A stretch of 64,000 bases of DNA, taken from positions 620,001 through 684,000 of the forward strand of contig NZ_RZNC01000001.1 of assembly GCF_004078655.1 (NCBI RefSeq), read 5' to 3'. Each line of letters opens with the position of its first letter. Positions within the stretch are counted from its first letter, which is position 1. The notes below the pieces were generated by a model. That model made no database searches, had not been told where the DNA came from, and worked only from the letters and a program-made list of their open reading frames with translations. Below, piece after piece: positions 8,472-15,714 of this stretch. The position numbers and the translations under genes were made by a program. The stretch comes from Labedella populi (lineage in GTDB: Bacteria > Actinomycetota > Actinomycetes > Actinomycetales > Microbacteriaceae).

Positions 8472-8721
8472 CCGGCGAGCCTACAAGCCGGCTCCCCTCA
8501 GGCCCCGGTCTTGACGGCCTGCAGCGTATAGCTGAGGGGAGCGACACCGTCGAGCGCCGCTCGATCGTCCCAGTTCGCGCGATTCGTCTCGCGATGGTGG
8601 CCGAGTGGTTCGGATGTGAGCGACCTCGCCTTTCCGCCCGACTACCGAGCCGACCAGCTCGGCCGTCCGTCGGCGCGAGGCGCGAACGTCACTGCAGCGC
8701 GACGCCGTGTGCCCGTTCGGA
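8472..8721. other. Intergenic stretch with no supported gene
   Basis: About 250 bp between the small charged protein and the small membrane protein gene. Short open frames here lack plausible starts and codon bias. The piece GGTGGCCGAGTGGTTCGG near 8597 resembles a tRNA D-arm but has no matching acceptor or anticodon stem. I see nothing supportable. Confidence 0.5.
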
Positions 8722-9054
8722 TCACGAGCTCTCGACGGTGAGGACGATCATCAGGGCGGCGATTCCCGCCACGGCGATCGCGCCCATGAGCCAGGCGAGA
8801 GTGTGGGATCGTCTCCGGGTCGGAGGCATCGTGACGGCGGAGACGACCATGAGGAGGTAGAGCACCGCGACCGCGATGATCCCCGAGAGTGCGATCCCGA
8901 ACTGCAGAGGCAGTTCGAACGTGAGCATCGTGATCGTGATCGCGGCGAGGATTCCTCCGAGCGTGAGCCAGAGAGCCCGTCCGGTGCCACGGAGTGCGGG
9001 TTGATTACGGACGCGCGTCGGGTCGGCCGACCGGTCGTTCTGTTCGCCCGTCAT
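8722..9054 (-). CDS. Small integral membrane protein, three predicted segments
   Basis: A 110-residue protein with a polar N-terminus (about 28 residues), then three hydrophobic segments near residues 29-50 (WLTLGGILAAITITMLTF), 53-75 (FGIALSGIIAVAVLYLLMVV) and 87-107 (LAWLMGAIAVAGIAALMIVL), with a basic TRRRS loop between the last two. ATG 9054 is preferred over GTG 9060 because the GGAGG upstream is 9 nt from the ATG but only 3 nt from the GTG. There is no recognised family. Its position between the isomerase operon and gntR does not itself suggest a role. Confidence 0.55.
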   Translation of the reverse strand: MTGEQNDRSADPTRVRNQPALRGTGRALWLTLGGILAAITITMLTFELPLQFGIALSGIIAVAVLYLLMVVSAVTMPPTRRRSHTLAWLMGAIAVAGIAALMIVLTVESS

Positions 9055-9232
9055 CGTCACATCCCTCCGCCCGGCGTATCGCGCACGGCTCGTTTCCGTG
9101 CAGGGTCGTCACCACCGACGCTAGGACCGCGGACATTCGAGGACAAGGGGCTTGGCTCGCGCCGGTGTTCGGTGTCAGAGTTCGCCCGTTCTCGAGTTGC
9201 CGCCTCCGTCCGAGCGCGTCAGCGCTGCGACG

Positions 9233-10117
9233 TCACAAGCCGGTGTGTCGCAGCTCCGCCGCGCTCACGTCGCTCGCCGACGCGCGGAGTTGGAATTCGA
9301 AACGGCTCCGGTCGCCCCGGTGGTAGGCCACGAACACCTCGATCGGGATCCCGTCCTCGTCCATGCTCACGCTCCGGAGCACGAGGAGCGGTTGCCCGAC
9401 ACCGACCCGCAACAGGCGCCCGTGCGTCTCATCGGCGATCGCGGCCTCGGCTGAGCGCACGCCCTCGACGGCGCGGATGCCGTGCTCCGCGAGGAGCCCG
9501 TAGAGCGACCGGTCGCTGAGATCCGCCGATTCGGCGTGCACGCCGATCGATTCCGGCAACCAGGTGGTGCTGAGCGACCACGGTTCACCGTCCACGAAGC
9601 GCAGACGCTCGATGACGAGGACGCGCGCACCGACGGGAACCCGCAATTGTTCCGCGATCTCCTCGTCAGCGGGCTCGAACTCCTGCCGACGCACCTCGCT
9701 GTGCACGTGACCTCCGCGCGCGGCGACCTCCTCGTACAATCCGGCGAGCGTGTGGACGAGGGTCTCCGGCGTCTTCTTGTGCGCGATGAAGGTGCCCTTG
9801 CCCTTCACACGCTCGATGACGCCCTGGTGCTCGAGCTGGGCGAGAGCCTGCCGCACGACGGTGCGCGAGACGCCGAACTCCTCGCACAAGCGGTGCTCTC
9901 CGGGCAGGAGATCGCCGGGACCGAGACCGCGCTGTTCGATCGCCTCGATGATCCGTGCGCCGAGTTGCCGATACATCGGGACGGGCGCCTCCCGGTCGAT
10001 GGTGCCCGTGACGGCGGCGCCGCGGGACCGCCGCGTGCGACCGGCGGGTCGCGACGCTCGCTCCGTGTTCCCGTCGGGGGCGCCGTCGGGGCCGACCGTC
10101 GTGGCGGGTGTCGTCAT
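9233..10117 (-). CDS. GntR-family regulator, HutC type with UTRA ligand domain
   Basis: A 294-residue repressor-type regulator. After a disordered N-terminus of about 40 residues comes a winged helix (PVPMYRQLGARIIEAIE, LPGEHRLCEEFGVSRTVVRQ, VIERVKGKGTFIA). The UTRA domain occupies roughly residues 125-285 (VLVIERLRFVDGEPWSL, YGLLAEHGIRAVEGVR, LLVLRSVSMDEDGIPIEVFV). UTRA domains bind small ligands, often phosphosugars, to release DNA. It is the third gene after rbsK and rbsD with only a 9-bp gap, so it is co-transcribed with them and probably autoregulated through the site before rbsK. The long N-terminus means the true start could lie slightly further downstream. Confidence 0.85.
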   Translation of the reverse strand: MTTPATTVGPDGAPDGNTERASRPAGRTRRSRGAAVTGTIDREAPVPMYRQLGARIIEAIEQRGLGPGDLLPGEHRLCEEFGVSRTVVRQALAQLEHQGVIERVKGKGTFIAHKKTPETLVHTLAGLYEEVAARGGHVHSEVRRQEFEPADEEIAEQLRVPVGARVLVIERLRFVDGEPWSLSTTWLPESIGVHAESADLSDRSLYGLLAEHGIRAVEGVRSAEAAIADETHGRLLRVGVGQPLLVLRSVSMDEDGIPIEVFVAYHRGDRSRFEFQLRASASDVSAAELRHTGL

Positions 10118-10126
10118 GGCGTCGTC

Positions 10127-10531
10127 TCAGTACGCCACGCCGGCGGTCAGGATGACGTTGGCGTAGGGGGTGAACTCACCGGACCGGACGAAGGCGCGCG
10201 CTGCGCGCGTCAGCTCCTTGAACTCGACGTGGGGGACGAGGACGATCTCGATTCCGAGGGGGTCGAGCCGTCCCCTCAAAGCCTCGAGCATCTCCGGGCT
10301 GTGCTCGGCGATCTCGGTCGAAGCGGTGGCGCCCTCGACGACCATCTCGGCGAGCACCGTGTCGAGCACGTCGAGGAAGGCGGGAGCGCCGGCCCGGTAC
10401 GCGAGGTCGACACGTTCGCTTCCTCGAGGGATCGGAAGGCCGGCGTCGGTCACGACGATGCCGTCGGTGTGACCCGTCTCCGAGATGACGCGGGAGAGTT
10501 GCGGGTTGATCGTCGTCGCGGTTCGTCTCAT
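10127..10531 (-). CDS. rbsD: D-ribose pyranase
   Basis: A 134-residue protein of the RbsD/FucU family, which interconverts pyranose and furanose forms of ribose before phosphorylation. Diagnostic features are the N-terminal NPQLSRVISETGHTDGIVVTD, read here as NPQLSRVISETGHTD plus GIVVTDAGLPIP with the active-site histidine, and the C-terminal EFTPYANVILTAGV. ATG 10531 overlaps the rbsK stop as ATGA. It fits a ribose branch of the locus, although the neighbouring enzymes suggest a sugar other than plain ribose. Confidence 0.9.
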   Translation of the reverse strand: MRRTATTINPQLSRVISETGHTDGIVVTDAGLPIPRGSERVDLAYRAGAPAFLDVLDTVLAEMVVEGATASTEIAEHSPEMLEALRGRLDPLGIEIVLVPHVEFKELTRAARAFVRSGEFTPYANVILTAGVAY

Positions 10532-11589
10532 GACTGCGCTCCGTTCTCGGCACCGACGGGCTCCGGCGCGGTGGGATCCGGCGCGATGGGATCCGGCGGG
10601 GTGGGATCCGACGGGGCGGACGTCGCCGCCGAGCGCGCGAGCAGCGCGTCGACGTCGATGCGCGCGGGCAGGCTGGGGGAAGCGCCTCGTCGCGTCACGG
10701 CGATCGCCCCGGCCGCCGTCGCGACGCGCACGGCGTCCTCGAGCGTCGACCCGGCGGCGAGTGCTGCTCCGAGGTAGCCGGCGAAGGCGTCGCCCGCAGC
10801 GGTCGTGTCGACGGGGGTCACCGTGATGGCCGGGAGGTGGGTCACCGAGTCCGCGGACACGATCGTGGCACCGTCGGCCGCTCGCGTGACAATCGCGAAC
10901 GTCACCCCGCGATCGACGAACCACCGGCCGGCGGCGGTCGCGCTCGCGTCGTCGCTCACCGTGATACCCGTGAGGATCGCGGCCTCGGTCTCGTTCGGCG
11001 TCACGATGTCGACGAGCGGCCAGATCGCGTCATCGAGCGGCTGCGCCGGCGCCGGATCGAGCACGGTCAGGAGGCCGTGCTCCTTCGCCGTCGCGACGGT
11101 GTGCCGGGTGAGTCGGTACGGGGTCTCGAGTTGCGTGAGAAGAACCGAGCACGTCCCGGCGGTCTCGGCGAACGCCTCGTCGATGTGCTGCTCGTCGAGC
11201 GACGCGTTCGCGAGCGGCACCATCACGATGTCGTTCTCGCCGGACGCGTCGACGCGGATGTGCGCGATGCCGGTCGGACCCTCGACCGATCGAACGAACG
11301 TCGTGTCGACGCCGGCGTCCCTGAGTCCGTCTGTGACCAGATCGCGGAAGAGGTCGCTCCCGACGCACGCCACCATGACCGCCGGTGCTCCCGCAAGGCC
11401 GGCGGCGACGGCCTGGTTCGCGCCTTTGCCGCCGAGGACCAGGGTGAAGTCCTCCCCGAGGATCGTCTCGCCGCGCGCCGGGAGGCGGCCCGAGAACGTC
11501 GTGAGGTCGGCCGTGACACTGCCGACGATCAGCACGCCCCGACGTTCGGGGGGCGACGGCGCGGCGGGGGAGTCGACGTGAGGGGACAT
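10528..11589 (-). CDS. rbsK: Ribokinase (PfkB family) with a proline-rich tail
   Basis: A 353-residue PfkB kinase that would make ribose 5-phosphate. It has the ribokinase N-terminus (VGSVTADLTTFSGRLPARGE), the GGKGANQAVAAGLAG signature, TPNETEAAILTG and the catalytic DTTAAGDAFAGYLG. The catalytic core ends near residue 320. A further 30 residues or so form a Pro/Asp repeat tail (DPTPPDPIAPDPTAPEP) encoded by a 15-bp tandem DNA repeat, which is not usual in ribokinases. ATG 11589 has AAAGG 6 nt upstream. A predicted operator lies 70 bp before the start. Confidence 0.88.
   Translation of the reverse strand: MSPHVDSPAAPSPPERRGVLIVGSVTADLTTFSGRLPARGETILGEDFTLVLGGKGANQAVAAGLAGAPAVMVACVGSDLFRDLVTDGLRDAGVDTTFVRSVEGPTGIAHIRVDASGENDIVMVPLANASLDEQHIDEAFAETAGTCSVLLTQLETPYRLTRHTVATAKEHGLLTVLDPAPAQPLDDAIWPLVDIVTPNETEAAILTGITVSDDASATAAGRWFVDRGVTFAIVTRAADGATIVSADSVTHLPAITVTPVDTTAAGDAFAGYLGAALAAGSTLEDAVRVATAAGAIAVTRRGASPSLPARIDVDALLARSAATSAPSDPTPPDPIAPDPTAPEPVGAENGAQS
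10560..10617. repeat. Four-copy 15-bp tandem repeat in the rbsK 3' end
   Basis: Near-identical 15-bp units built on GGATCCGGCGCGATG or GGATCCGGCGGGGTG follow each other in frame and encode the five-residue unit x-P-D-P-x of the ribokinase tail. Being a multiple of three, changes in copy number would not break the reading frame, so the tail length may vary between strains. Confidence 0.7.
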
Positions 11590-11658
11590 CGATGGCCTTT
11601 CGGTCGGGCGTCAGGCGGTTCGCGAGAACGCCGGTCCGCCGACGCTGACTGTTGAACC

Positions 11659-11668
11659 TGTCATTACA
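11659..11668. promoter_or_regulatory. Predicted GntR/HutC operator, site 3
   Basis: TGTCATTACA, with flanks CTGT-N4-ACAT, lies 70 bp before rbsK and directly next to the stop codon of the upstream SorC gene. It matches the TGT-N4-ACA dyad at sites 1 and 2, although the middle bases differ. It would autoregulate rbsK-rbsD-gntR. Confidence 0.45.
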
Positions 11669-12670
11669 TTAGCCCGAGTCGCGGGTGCCCGTGCTGTTCT
11701 CCCCCGGGTGCGCGATGGCCCGGGCGGCCGCCTCGTCGGTCACGAGGACGTCGATCAGCCCGCTGTGCAGGACGCTCGAGATGGCGGTGGCCTTCGTCGC
11801 TCCGCCGGCGACGGCGACGACCGTCGGAACGGACCTCAACTGCTCGAGTGAGACGCCGATCGTCCGCTCGGAGAGGGATGACCGCACGGCACGACCGGCG
11901 GCGTCGAGCACGATCCCGCAGACGTCGGCTGTGGCGCGCCCGTGCCACAGCTCGCGGCGATCGTCCGGGCCCACGAGGTCGAGCAGCGAGGACGATGGCG
12001 GCTGCCACGACCCGATTCCCACGATCGCCGTCGTCACCGCGGGGAACCGGAGTGCGGTGAGGGCGACGCTCGGGTCCTCGCGCAGCAGCGCAGCCGTCCG
12101 GGCCGATGCGAGGACGAGCGGGCTATGCAGTGGGACGGCGGTGGCCCCGGTGCGGCGGGCAAGCTCCTCCACGAGATCCCGTCCGCTGCGGGCCGGTCGT
12201 CCGGGGGACCGCTCCCCGAGGGGCGCGGGAGTCACGCCACCGACGAGTTGGACGACTTCGGCGAGGTGCACGTCGTCGAGCGCGTCGACGACGTGCGCGA
12301 CGCTCGCGCCCCACGAGAGACCGACGACGTCGTCGGGCCGGAGATGCGCCGACAGGAAACGGGCGGCGGCGAGGCCGACCGCGTGCAGTGGCGTCGCCGT
12401 CCGCCGATCCGCCCCCGGCATCTCCGCTTCACGGACGACGATGACGCGCCGGAGGCCGAAACGTCGTTCGAGCACGTCGGCGAGTTCCGTGTCGACGTCG
12501 TCGGGCACATCGATCCGGATGTGCACGATGCCGGCGGCGTGGGCGGCGTCGAGCAGGCGCGCGACCTTGAAGCGCGAGAGACCGAGCTCCGCGGCGATCT
12601 CGCTCTTCTGGCGACGATCGAGGTAGAACCTCCGGGCGACGACGGCGGCATCGAGCAGGTTCTCGGTCAC
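11669..12670 (-). CDS. SorC/DeoR-type sugar-binding transcriptional regulator
   Basis: A 333-residue regulator. An N-terminal helix-turn-helix covers about residues 10-45 (RRQKSEIAAELGLSRFKVAR), followed by a SorC-type sugar-phosphate-binding domain (DVVGLSWGASVAHVVDAL, VVQLVGGVTPAP, VPLHSPLVL, IVGIGSWQPPSSSL, VPTVVAVAGGATKATAI). Proteins of this class sense phosphosugars and control adjacent catabolic genes. GTG 12670 has an AGGAGG just upstream. It is divergent from the transaldolase gene, and the shared 93-bp promoter region holds two dyad sites that are good operator candidates. Confidence 0.88.
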   Translation of the reverse strand: MTENLLDAAVVARRFYLDRRQKSEIAAELGLSRFKVARLLDAAHAAGIVHIRIDVPDDVDTELADVLERRFGLRRVIVVREAEMPGADRRTATPLHAVGLAAARFLSAHLRPDDVVGLSWGASVAHVVDALDDVHLAEVVQLVGGVTPAPLGERSPGRPARSGRDLVEELARRTGATAVPLHSPLVLASARTAALLREDPSVALTALRFPAVTTAIVGIGSWQPPSSSLLDLVGPDDRRELWHGRATADVCGIVLDAAGRAVRSSLSERTIGVSLEQLRSVPTVVAVAGGATKATAISSVLHSGLIDVLVTDEAAARAIAHPGENSTGTRDSG

Positions 12671-12689
12671 GATTCCTCCTCGTCCACGA

Positions 12690-12720
12690 CGCTCATACGA
12701 GCGCAATCTTCTCATGTGAG
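12690..12720. promoter_or_regulatory. Predicted SorC-regulator operators (two CTCATRYGAG dyads)
   Basis: CTCATACGAG at 12692-12701, inside the longer near-palindrome CGCTCATACGAGCG, and CTCATGTGAG at 12711-12720 are two copies of the same dyad, 19 bp apart. They lie between the divergent sorC-type gene and the transaldolase gene, about 50 bp before the transaldolase start. The repeated, symmetric and suitably placed sites suggest the regulator's own operator. Confidence 0.55.
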
Positions 12721-12763
12721 CGATGGCGATGCAGAGTGGAAGGATCGTCGAAAGGACCTCCCC

Positions 12764-13405
12764 GTGAAGTTGTATGCCGACAGCGCCCGATTGGACGCCG
12801 TTCTCCCGCTCGTCGAGGCGGGACTCGTGGCCGGGGTGACGACGAATCCGACCATCCTCGATCGCGACGGTCATTCGGAAGCCCACCGGCCGATGCTCTA
12901 CGAGACGCTCGCCGCTGCGGGGGCCCGCGAGATCTTTCTTCAGGCCGTCGGGGCGGACGAGCGGTCGCTGCGTTCGGACGCAGAATCGCTCGTGCCCTTC
13001 GGGGATCGGCTCGTCGTGAAGGTGCCGGCGACGGCGGCTGGATTCTCGGTCGCGGCGGCGCTCGCCTCGGGCGGCGTCCCGGTGCTCGTGACGGCGGTCT
13101 ACTCGGTGACGCAAGCGGCGAGTGCCGCCGCGATCGGTGCCGCTTACATCGCGCCCTACTACGGCCGCCTCGCGGACTCCGTGGCCGATCCGCTCGCTCT
13201 CGTCTCCCGGATGGACGCCGTCCTCGCCGGCAGCGGGACGCGGACGCTCGTCGCGAGCGTGCGGAGTGCGGAGGCCGCGGAAGCGCTCGCCCTCGCCGGA
13301 ATCCGCCACATCACTGCGAACGTGCCGGTGCTGCTCGAGATGATGCATCACCCGGCCTCGGAGGCCTCGGCCGCCGAGTTCGAGCGGGTGGCCTCGGGAC
13401 GGTAA
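12764..13405 (+). CDS. Transaldolase / fructose-6-phosphate aldolase family protein
   Basis: A 213-residue protein of the short TalC/FSA transaldolase family (usual length 210-220). Evidence is the N-terminal MKLYADSARLDAV, the family signature GVTTNPTILDRDG, the Schiff-base lysine in LVVKVPATAAGF, then AYIAPYYGRLADSV and the C-terminal ITANVPVLLEMM. Members cleave or form C-C bonds with dihydroxyacetone or glyceraldehyde-phosphate units. GTG 12764 has AAAGGA 7 nt upstream. It is divergent from the SorC regulator that probably controls it, and adds a second aldolase chemistry to the locus. Confidence 0.85.
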   Translation: MKLYADSARLDAVLPLVEAGLVAGVTTNPTILDRDGHSEAHRPMLYETLAAAGAREIFLQAVGADERSLRSDAESLVPFGDRLVVKVPATAAGFSVAAALASGGVPVLVTAVYSVTQAASAAAIGAAYIAPYYGRLADSVADPLALVSRMDAVLAGSGTRTLVASVRSAEAAEALALAGIRHITANVPVLLEMMHHPASEASAAEFERVASGR

Positions 13406-13423
13406 GCGCGCGAGCGCCAGTGC

Positions 13424-14110
13424 TCAGGCCGTCGTGGTCTCGGTCCACTCGCGGAGCCATGCCTCGACGCCCGAGACGTGGACGAGGGTGAGCGCTCTCG
13501 CGAGCTCGGCGTCCCCGCGCTCGAGGGCCGTGACGATGCCGCGGTGCTCGGCGAGGGTGCGCTCGACGGCGTTCTCCTGGGTGAGTCCCCGCCAGATCCG
13601 GGCCCGGACCGTCGAGCTCGAAAGACTGTCGATGAGGCTCGCCAGGTAGCGGTTCCCCGCGGCGTCGGCGATCGTGCGGTGGAACTCGAGGTCGTGTTCG
13701 ACGAGACCCTCGACGCTCGTCGAGCCGTCGACCGAATCGATCTGTGCGCCGAGTCGCGTGATGAGCGCGGGGTTCGCTCGAGCCGTCGCGAGTGCCGTCG
13801 CCTCGGGCTCGAGGATCCGCCGGACCGCGAAGAGTTCGAGCACCGAGTCGTCGTCGTGGAGGTCGACGACGAACGAGATGGCCTCGAGCAGCAGGCGGGG
13901 CTCGAGGCTCGTCACGTAGGTGCCGTCGCCGCGTCGGACGTCGAGGACCCGGATCACCTCGAGGGCCTTCACGGCCTCGCGCATCGAACTGCGGGAGAGG
14001 CCGAGGTGCTCGGACAGTTCCTTCTCCGGGGGCAGTCGATCACCGGGGCCGAGCTCGCCGCGCGTGATCATCCCCTTGATCTTGAGGATCGCCTCGTCGG
14101 TGACAGCCAT
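13424..14110 (-). CDS. FadR-type GntR regulator with FCD domain
   Basis: A 228-residue regulator. The winged helix is in residues 1-70 (AILKIKGMITRGELGPGDRL, LSEHLGLSRSSMREAVKALE, VRRGDGTYV), and an all-helical FCD ligand domain follows (LELFAVRRILEPEATALAT, EHDLEFHRTIADAAGNRYL, LAEHRGIVTALERGDAELAR) with the histidines that usually hold a metal. FCD regulators sense organic acids such as gluconate, lactate or keto acids. It converges on the transaldolase gene. Its target is not evident; it may control the acid-processing part of the locus. Confidence 0.82.
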   Translation of the reverse strand: MAVTDEAILKIKGMITRGELGPGDRLPPEKELSEHLGLSRSSMREAVKALEVIRVLDVRRGDGTYVTSLEPRLLLEAISFVVDLHDDDSVLELFAVRRILEPEATALATARANPALITRLGAQIDSVDGSTSVEGLVEHDLEFHRTIADAAGNRYLASLIDSLSSSTVRARIWRGLTQENAVERTLAEHRGIVTALERGDAELARALTLVHVSGVEAWLREWTETTTA

Positions 14111-14147
14111 GCCCCGATGCTATCGACCCTCCCCCGCCTCCCCTCTC

Positions 14148-14209
14148 ACCCCCCTGAAAACCTGTTATGTGCTCGAAAATTCGAGCACATAACAGGTTTT
14201 CAGGGGGGT
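14148..14209. repeat. 62-bp near-perfect palindrome, 30-bp arms
   Basis: Arms 14148-14177 and 14180-14209 are perfectly complementary over 30 bp around a 2-bp centre. The arms run from six C residues through CTGAAAACCTGTTATGTGC to TCGAA. The core is clearly less G/C rich than the surroundings. It lies between the 3' end of the MFS gene and the start of the FadR-type gene, both on the minus strand. It is too long and symmetric for an ordinary terminator and has no T-run after the stem. It may be a mobile palindromic repeat or a structured transcript end. Confidence 0.85.
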
Positions 14210-14222
14210 AAGGGGGTGCGGG

Positions 14223-15557
14223 TCAGGGGGAGGGGGTGCGGGCAGGGCGGACGAAGAGCAGCAGGACGAGGCCGATCGCGAGGACAGCGACGATCCCGAG
14301 AATGCCCCAGTACTGTGCGCCACCGATCGCGACGAAGACGCCGAACGCCATCGGGGCGAGGAACGAGACGGCGCGGCCGGTCGTGGCGTAGAGGCCGAAG
14401 ATCTCGCCCTCCTCGCCCGCGGGCACGATGCGCGCGAGGTAGCTGCGAGCCGCCGACTGGGCCGGACCGACGAAGAGGCAGAGCGCGAGGCCGAAGATCC
14501 AGAAGACCGTCTGTCCTCCGTCGTGCAGGACGAAGACGGCGAGGCCGGCGACGACGAGTCCGATGAGGGCGACGACGATGACCGGTTTCGCTCCCAGTCG
14601 GTCGTCGAGCAGGCCCACCGAGATGGTCGAGATACCCGCGACCACGTTGGCGGCGATCGCGAAGATGATGACCTCGCCGGCCGAGAAGCCGAAGGTCCCT
14701 GCAGCGAGTACGCCGCCGAAGGTGAAGACGCCCGCAAGCCCGTCCCGGAAGACGGCGCTCGCGGCGAGGAACCCGAGCAGGGGACGGTTCGTCCGCCAGA
14801 GTCGCGTGATGCTCGCGCCGAGCCGGCGGTAGGAGGCGAAGAAGCCGACGCGCTCGCGGTGCGCTCCGCGCCCCCGATACTCGGGCACGGCGAAGAACAC
14901 GGGGAGGGCGAAGAGCCCGAACCAGACGGCCGACACGAGCATGGAGACGCGAACGTCCATCCCGTCGTCGCCCGTGACCCCGAACAGGCCGACCTCGGGC
15001 GAGATGAAACCGAAGTAGACGATGAGCAGGAGCACGATGCCGCCGAGATAGCCCATGCCCCAGCCGAAGCCCGACACGCGGCCGATGGTGCGTGGTGTGG
15101 CGACTTGCGAGAGCATCGCGTTGTAGTTGACGCCCGCGAACTCGAAGAAGATGTTGCCGGCCCCGAGGAGGAGGAGGCCGAGCGGCAGGAACGCCGCGTC
15201 GGGTGCGACGAGGAACAGGAGCGCCGTCGCGATCACCACGAGCGCCGTGTTGACGCCGAGCCAGAACTTGCGGCGCCCCGAGGTGTCCGAGCGCTGCCCG
15301 GTGACCGGGGCGAGGACGGCGATCACGAGACCGGCGGCGCTCAGCGTCCAGGCGAGCCATTGCGAGACGAGCGTCTCGCCCCCGAAGCCCTCGGCCGTGG
15401 TCAGGTACACCGTGAACACGAACGTCGTGACGACCGCGTTGAAGGAGGCGCTGCCCCAGTCCCACAGGCCCCAAGCGATCACGCGTCGGGTGTTCGTTCT
15501 CTCGGGGGACTCCACCAGCGGCGCGGCCGGGACGGAGGACTCAGTGGTGCCGCTCAT
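14223..15557 (-). CDS. MFS transporter, Atg22-like/UMF1 type
   Basis: A 444-residue membrane protein with about twelve hydrophobic segments. The N-terminal RRVIAWGLWDWGSASFNAVV, NIFFEFAGVNYNAMLSQVAT and GRVSGFGWGMGYLGGIVLLL are typical of the Atg22-like/UMF1 branch of the major facilitator superfamily. Members are thought to export small molecules such as amino acids, but bacterial substrates are mostly unknown. ATG 15557 gives a protein with a short polar N-terminus; earlier in-frame starts add only unlikely Arg-rich sequence. It stands alone, with a long palindrome directly downstream. Confidence 0.82.
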   Translation of the reverse strand: MSGTTESSVPAAPLVESPERTNTRRVIAWGLWDWGSASFNAVVTTFVFTVYLTTAEGFGGETLVSQWLAWTLSAAGLVIAVLAPVTGQRSDTSGRRKFWLGVNTALVVIATALLFLVAPDAAFLPLGLLLLGAGNIFFEFAGVNYNAMLSQVATPRTIGRVSGFGWGMGYLGGIVLLLIVYFGFISPEVGLFGVTGDDGMDVRVSMLVSAVWFGLFALPVFFAVPEYRGRGAHRERVGFFASYRRLGASITRLWRTNRPLLGFLAASAVFRDGLAGVFTFGGVLAAGTFGFSAGEVIIFAIAANVVAGISTISVGLLDDRLGAKPVIVVALIGLVVAGLAVFVLHDGGQTVFWIFGLALCLFVGPAQSAARSYLARIVPAGEEGEIFGLYATTGRAVSFLAPMAFGVFVAIGGAQYWGILGIVAVLAIGLVLLLFVRPARTPSP

Positions 15558-15657
15558 GCGCTCAGCGTATCGCCGGGTGGTAGCCGGTCGGTGAACGACG
15601 GAGCCCGCGGCATCGCGTTGGGGAGCGGCAGCCCCGCGACCCGTGACACTCCTCTTA

Positions 15658-15699
15658 ACGTGCGGTGGCCGCGAGGGCACCCCCGCGGCCACCGCACGT
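15658..15699 (-). terminator. Hairpin terminator after the TM2-protein gene
   Basis: Arms 15658-15673 and 15684-15699 pair perfectly over 16 bp around a 10-nt loop. On the minus strand it follows the TM2 gene by 15 nt. Because the MFS gene starts beyond it on the same strand, it separates the two transcripts. Confidence 0.75.
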
Positions 15700-15714
15700 C
15701 GCGTTCTGCAGCAC

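Noticed and set aside
8590-8680. tRNA-like segment near GGTGGCCGAGTGGTTCGG
   Set aside because: No acceptor stem, anticodon arm or T-arm (GTTCGAxxC) can be fitted around it.
15658-15699. The hairpin as a mobile repeat
   Set aside because: Its length, position right after a stop codon and G/C stem are those of an ordinary terminator.
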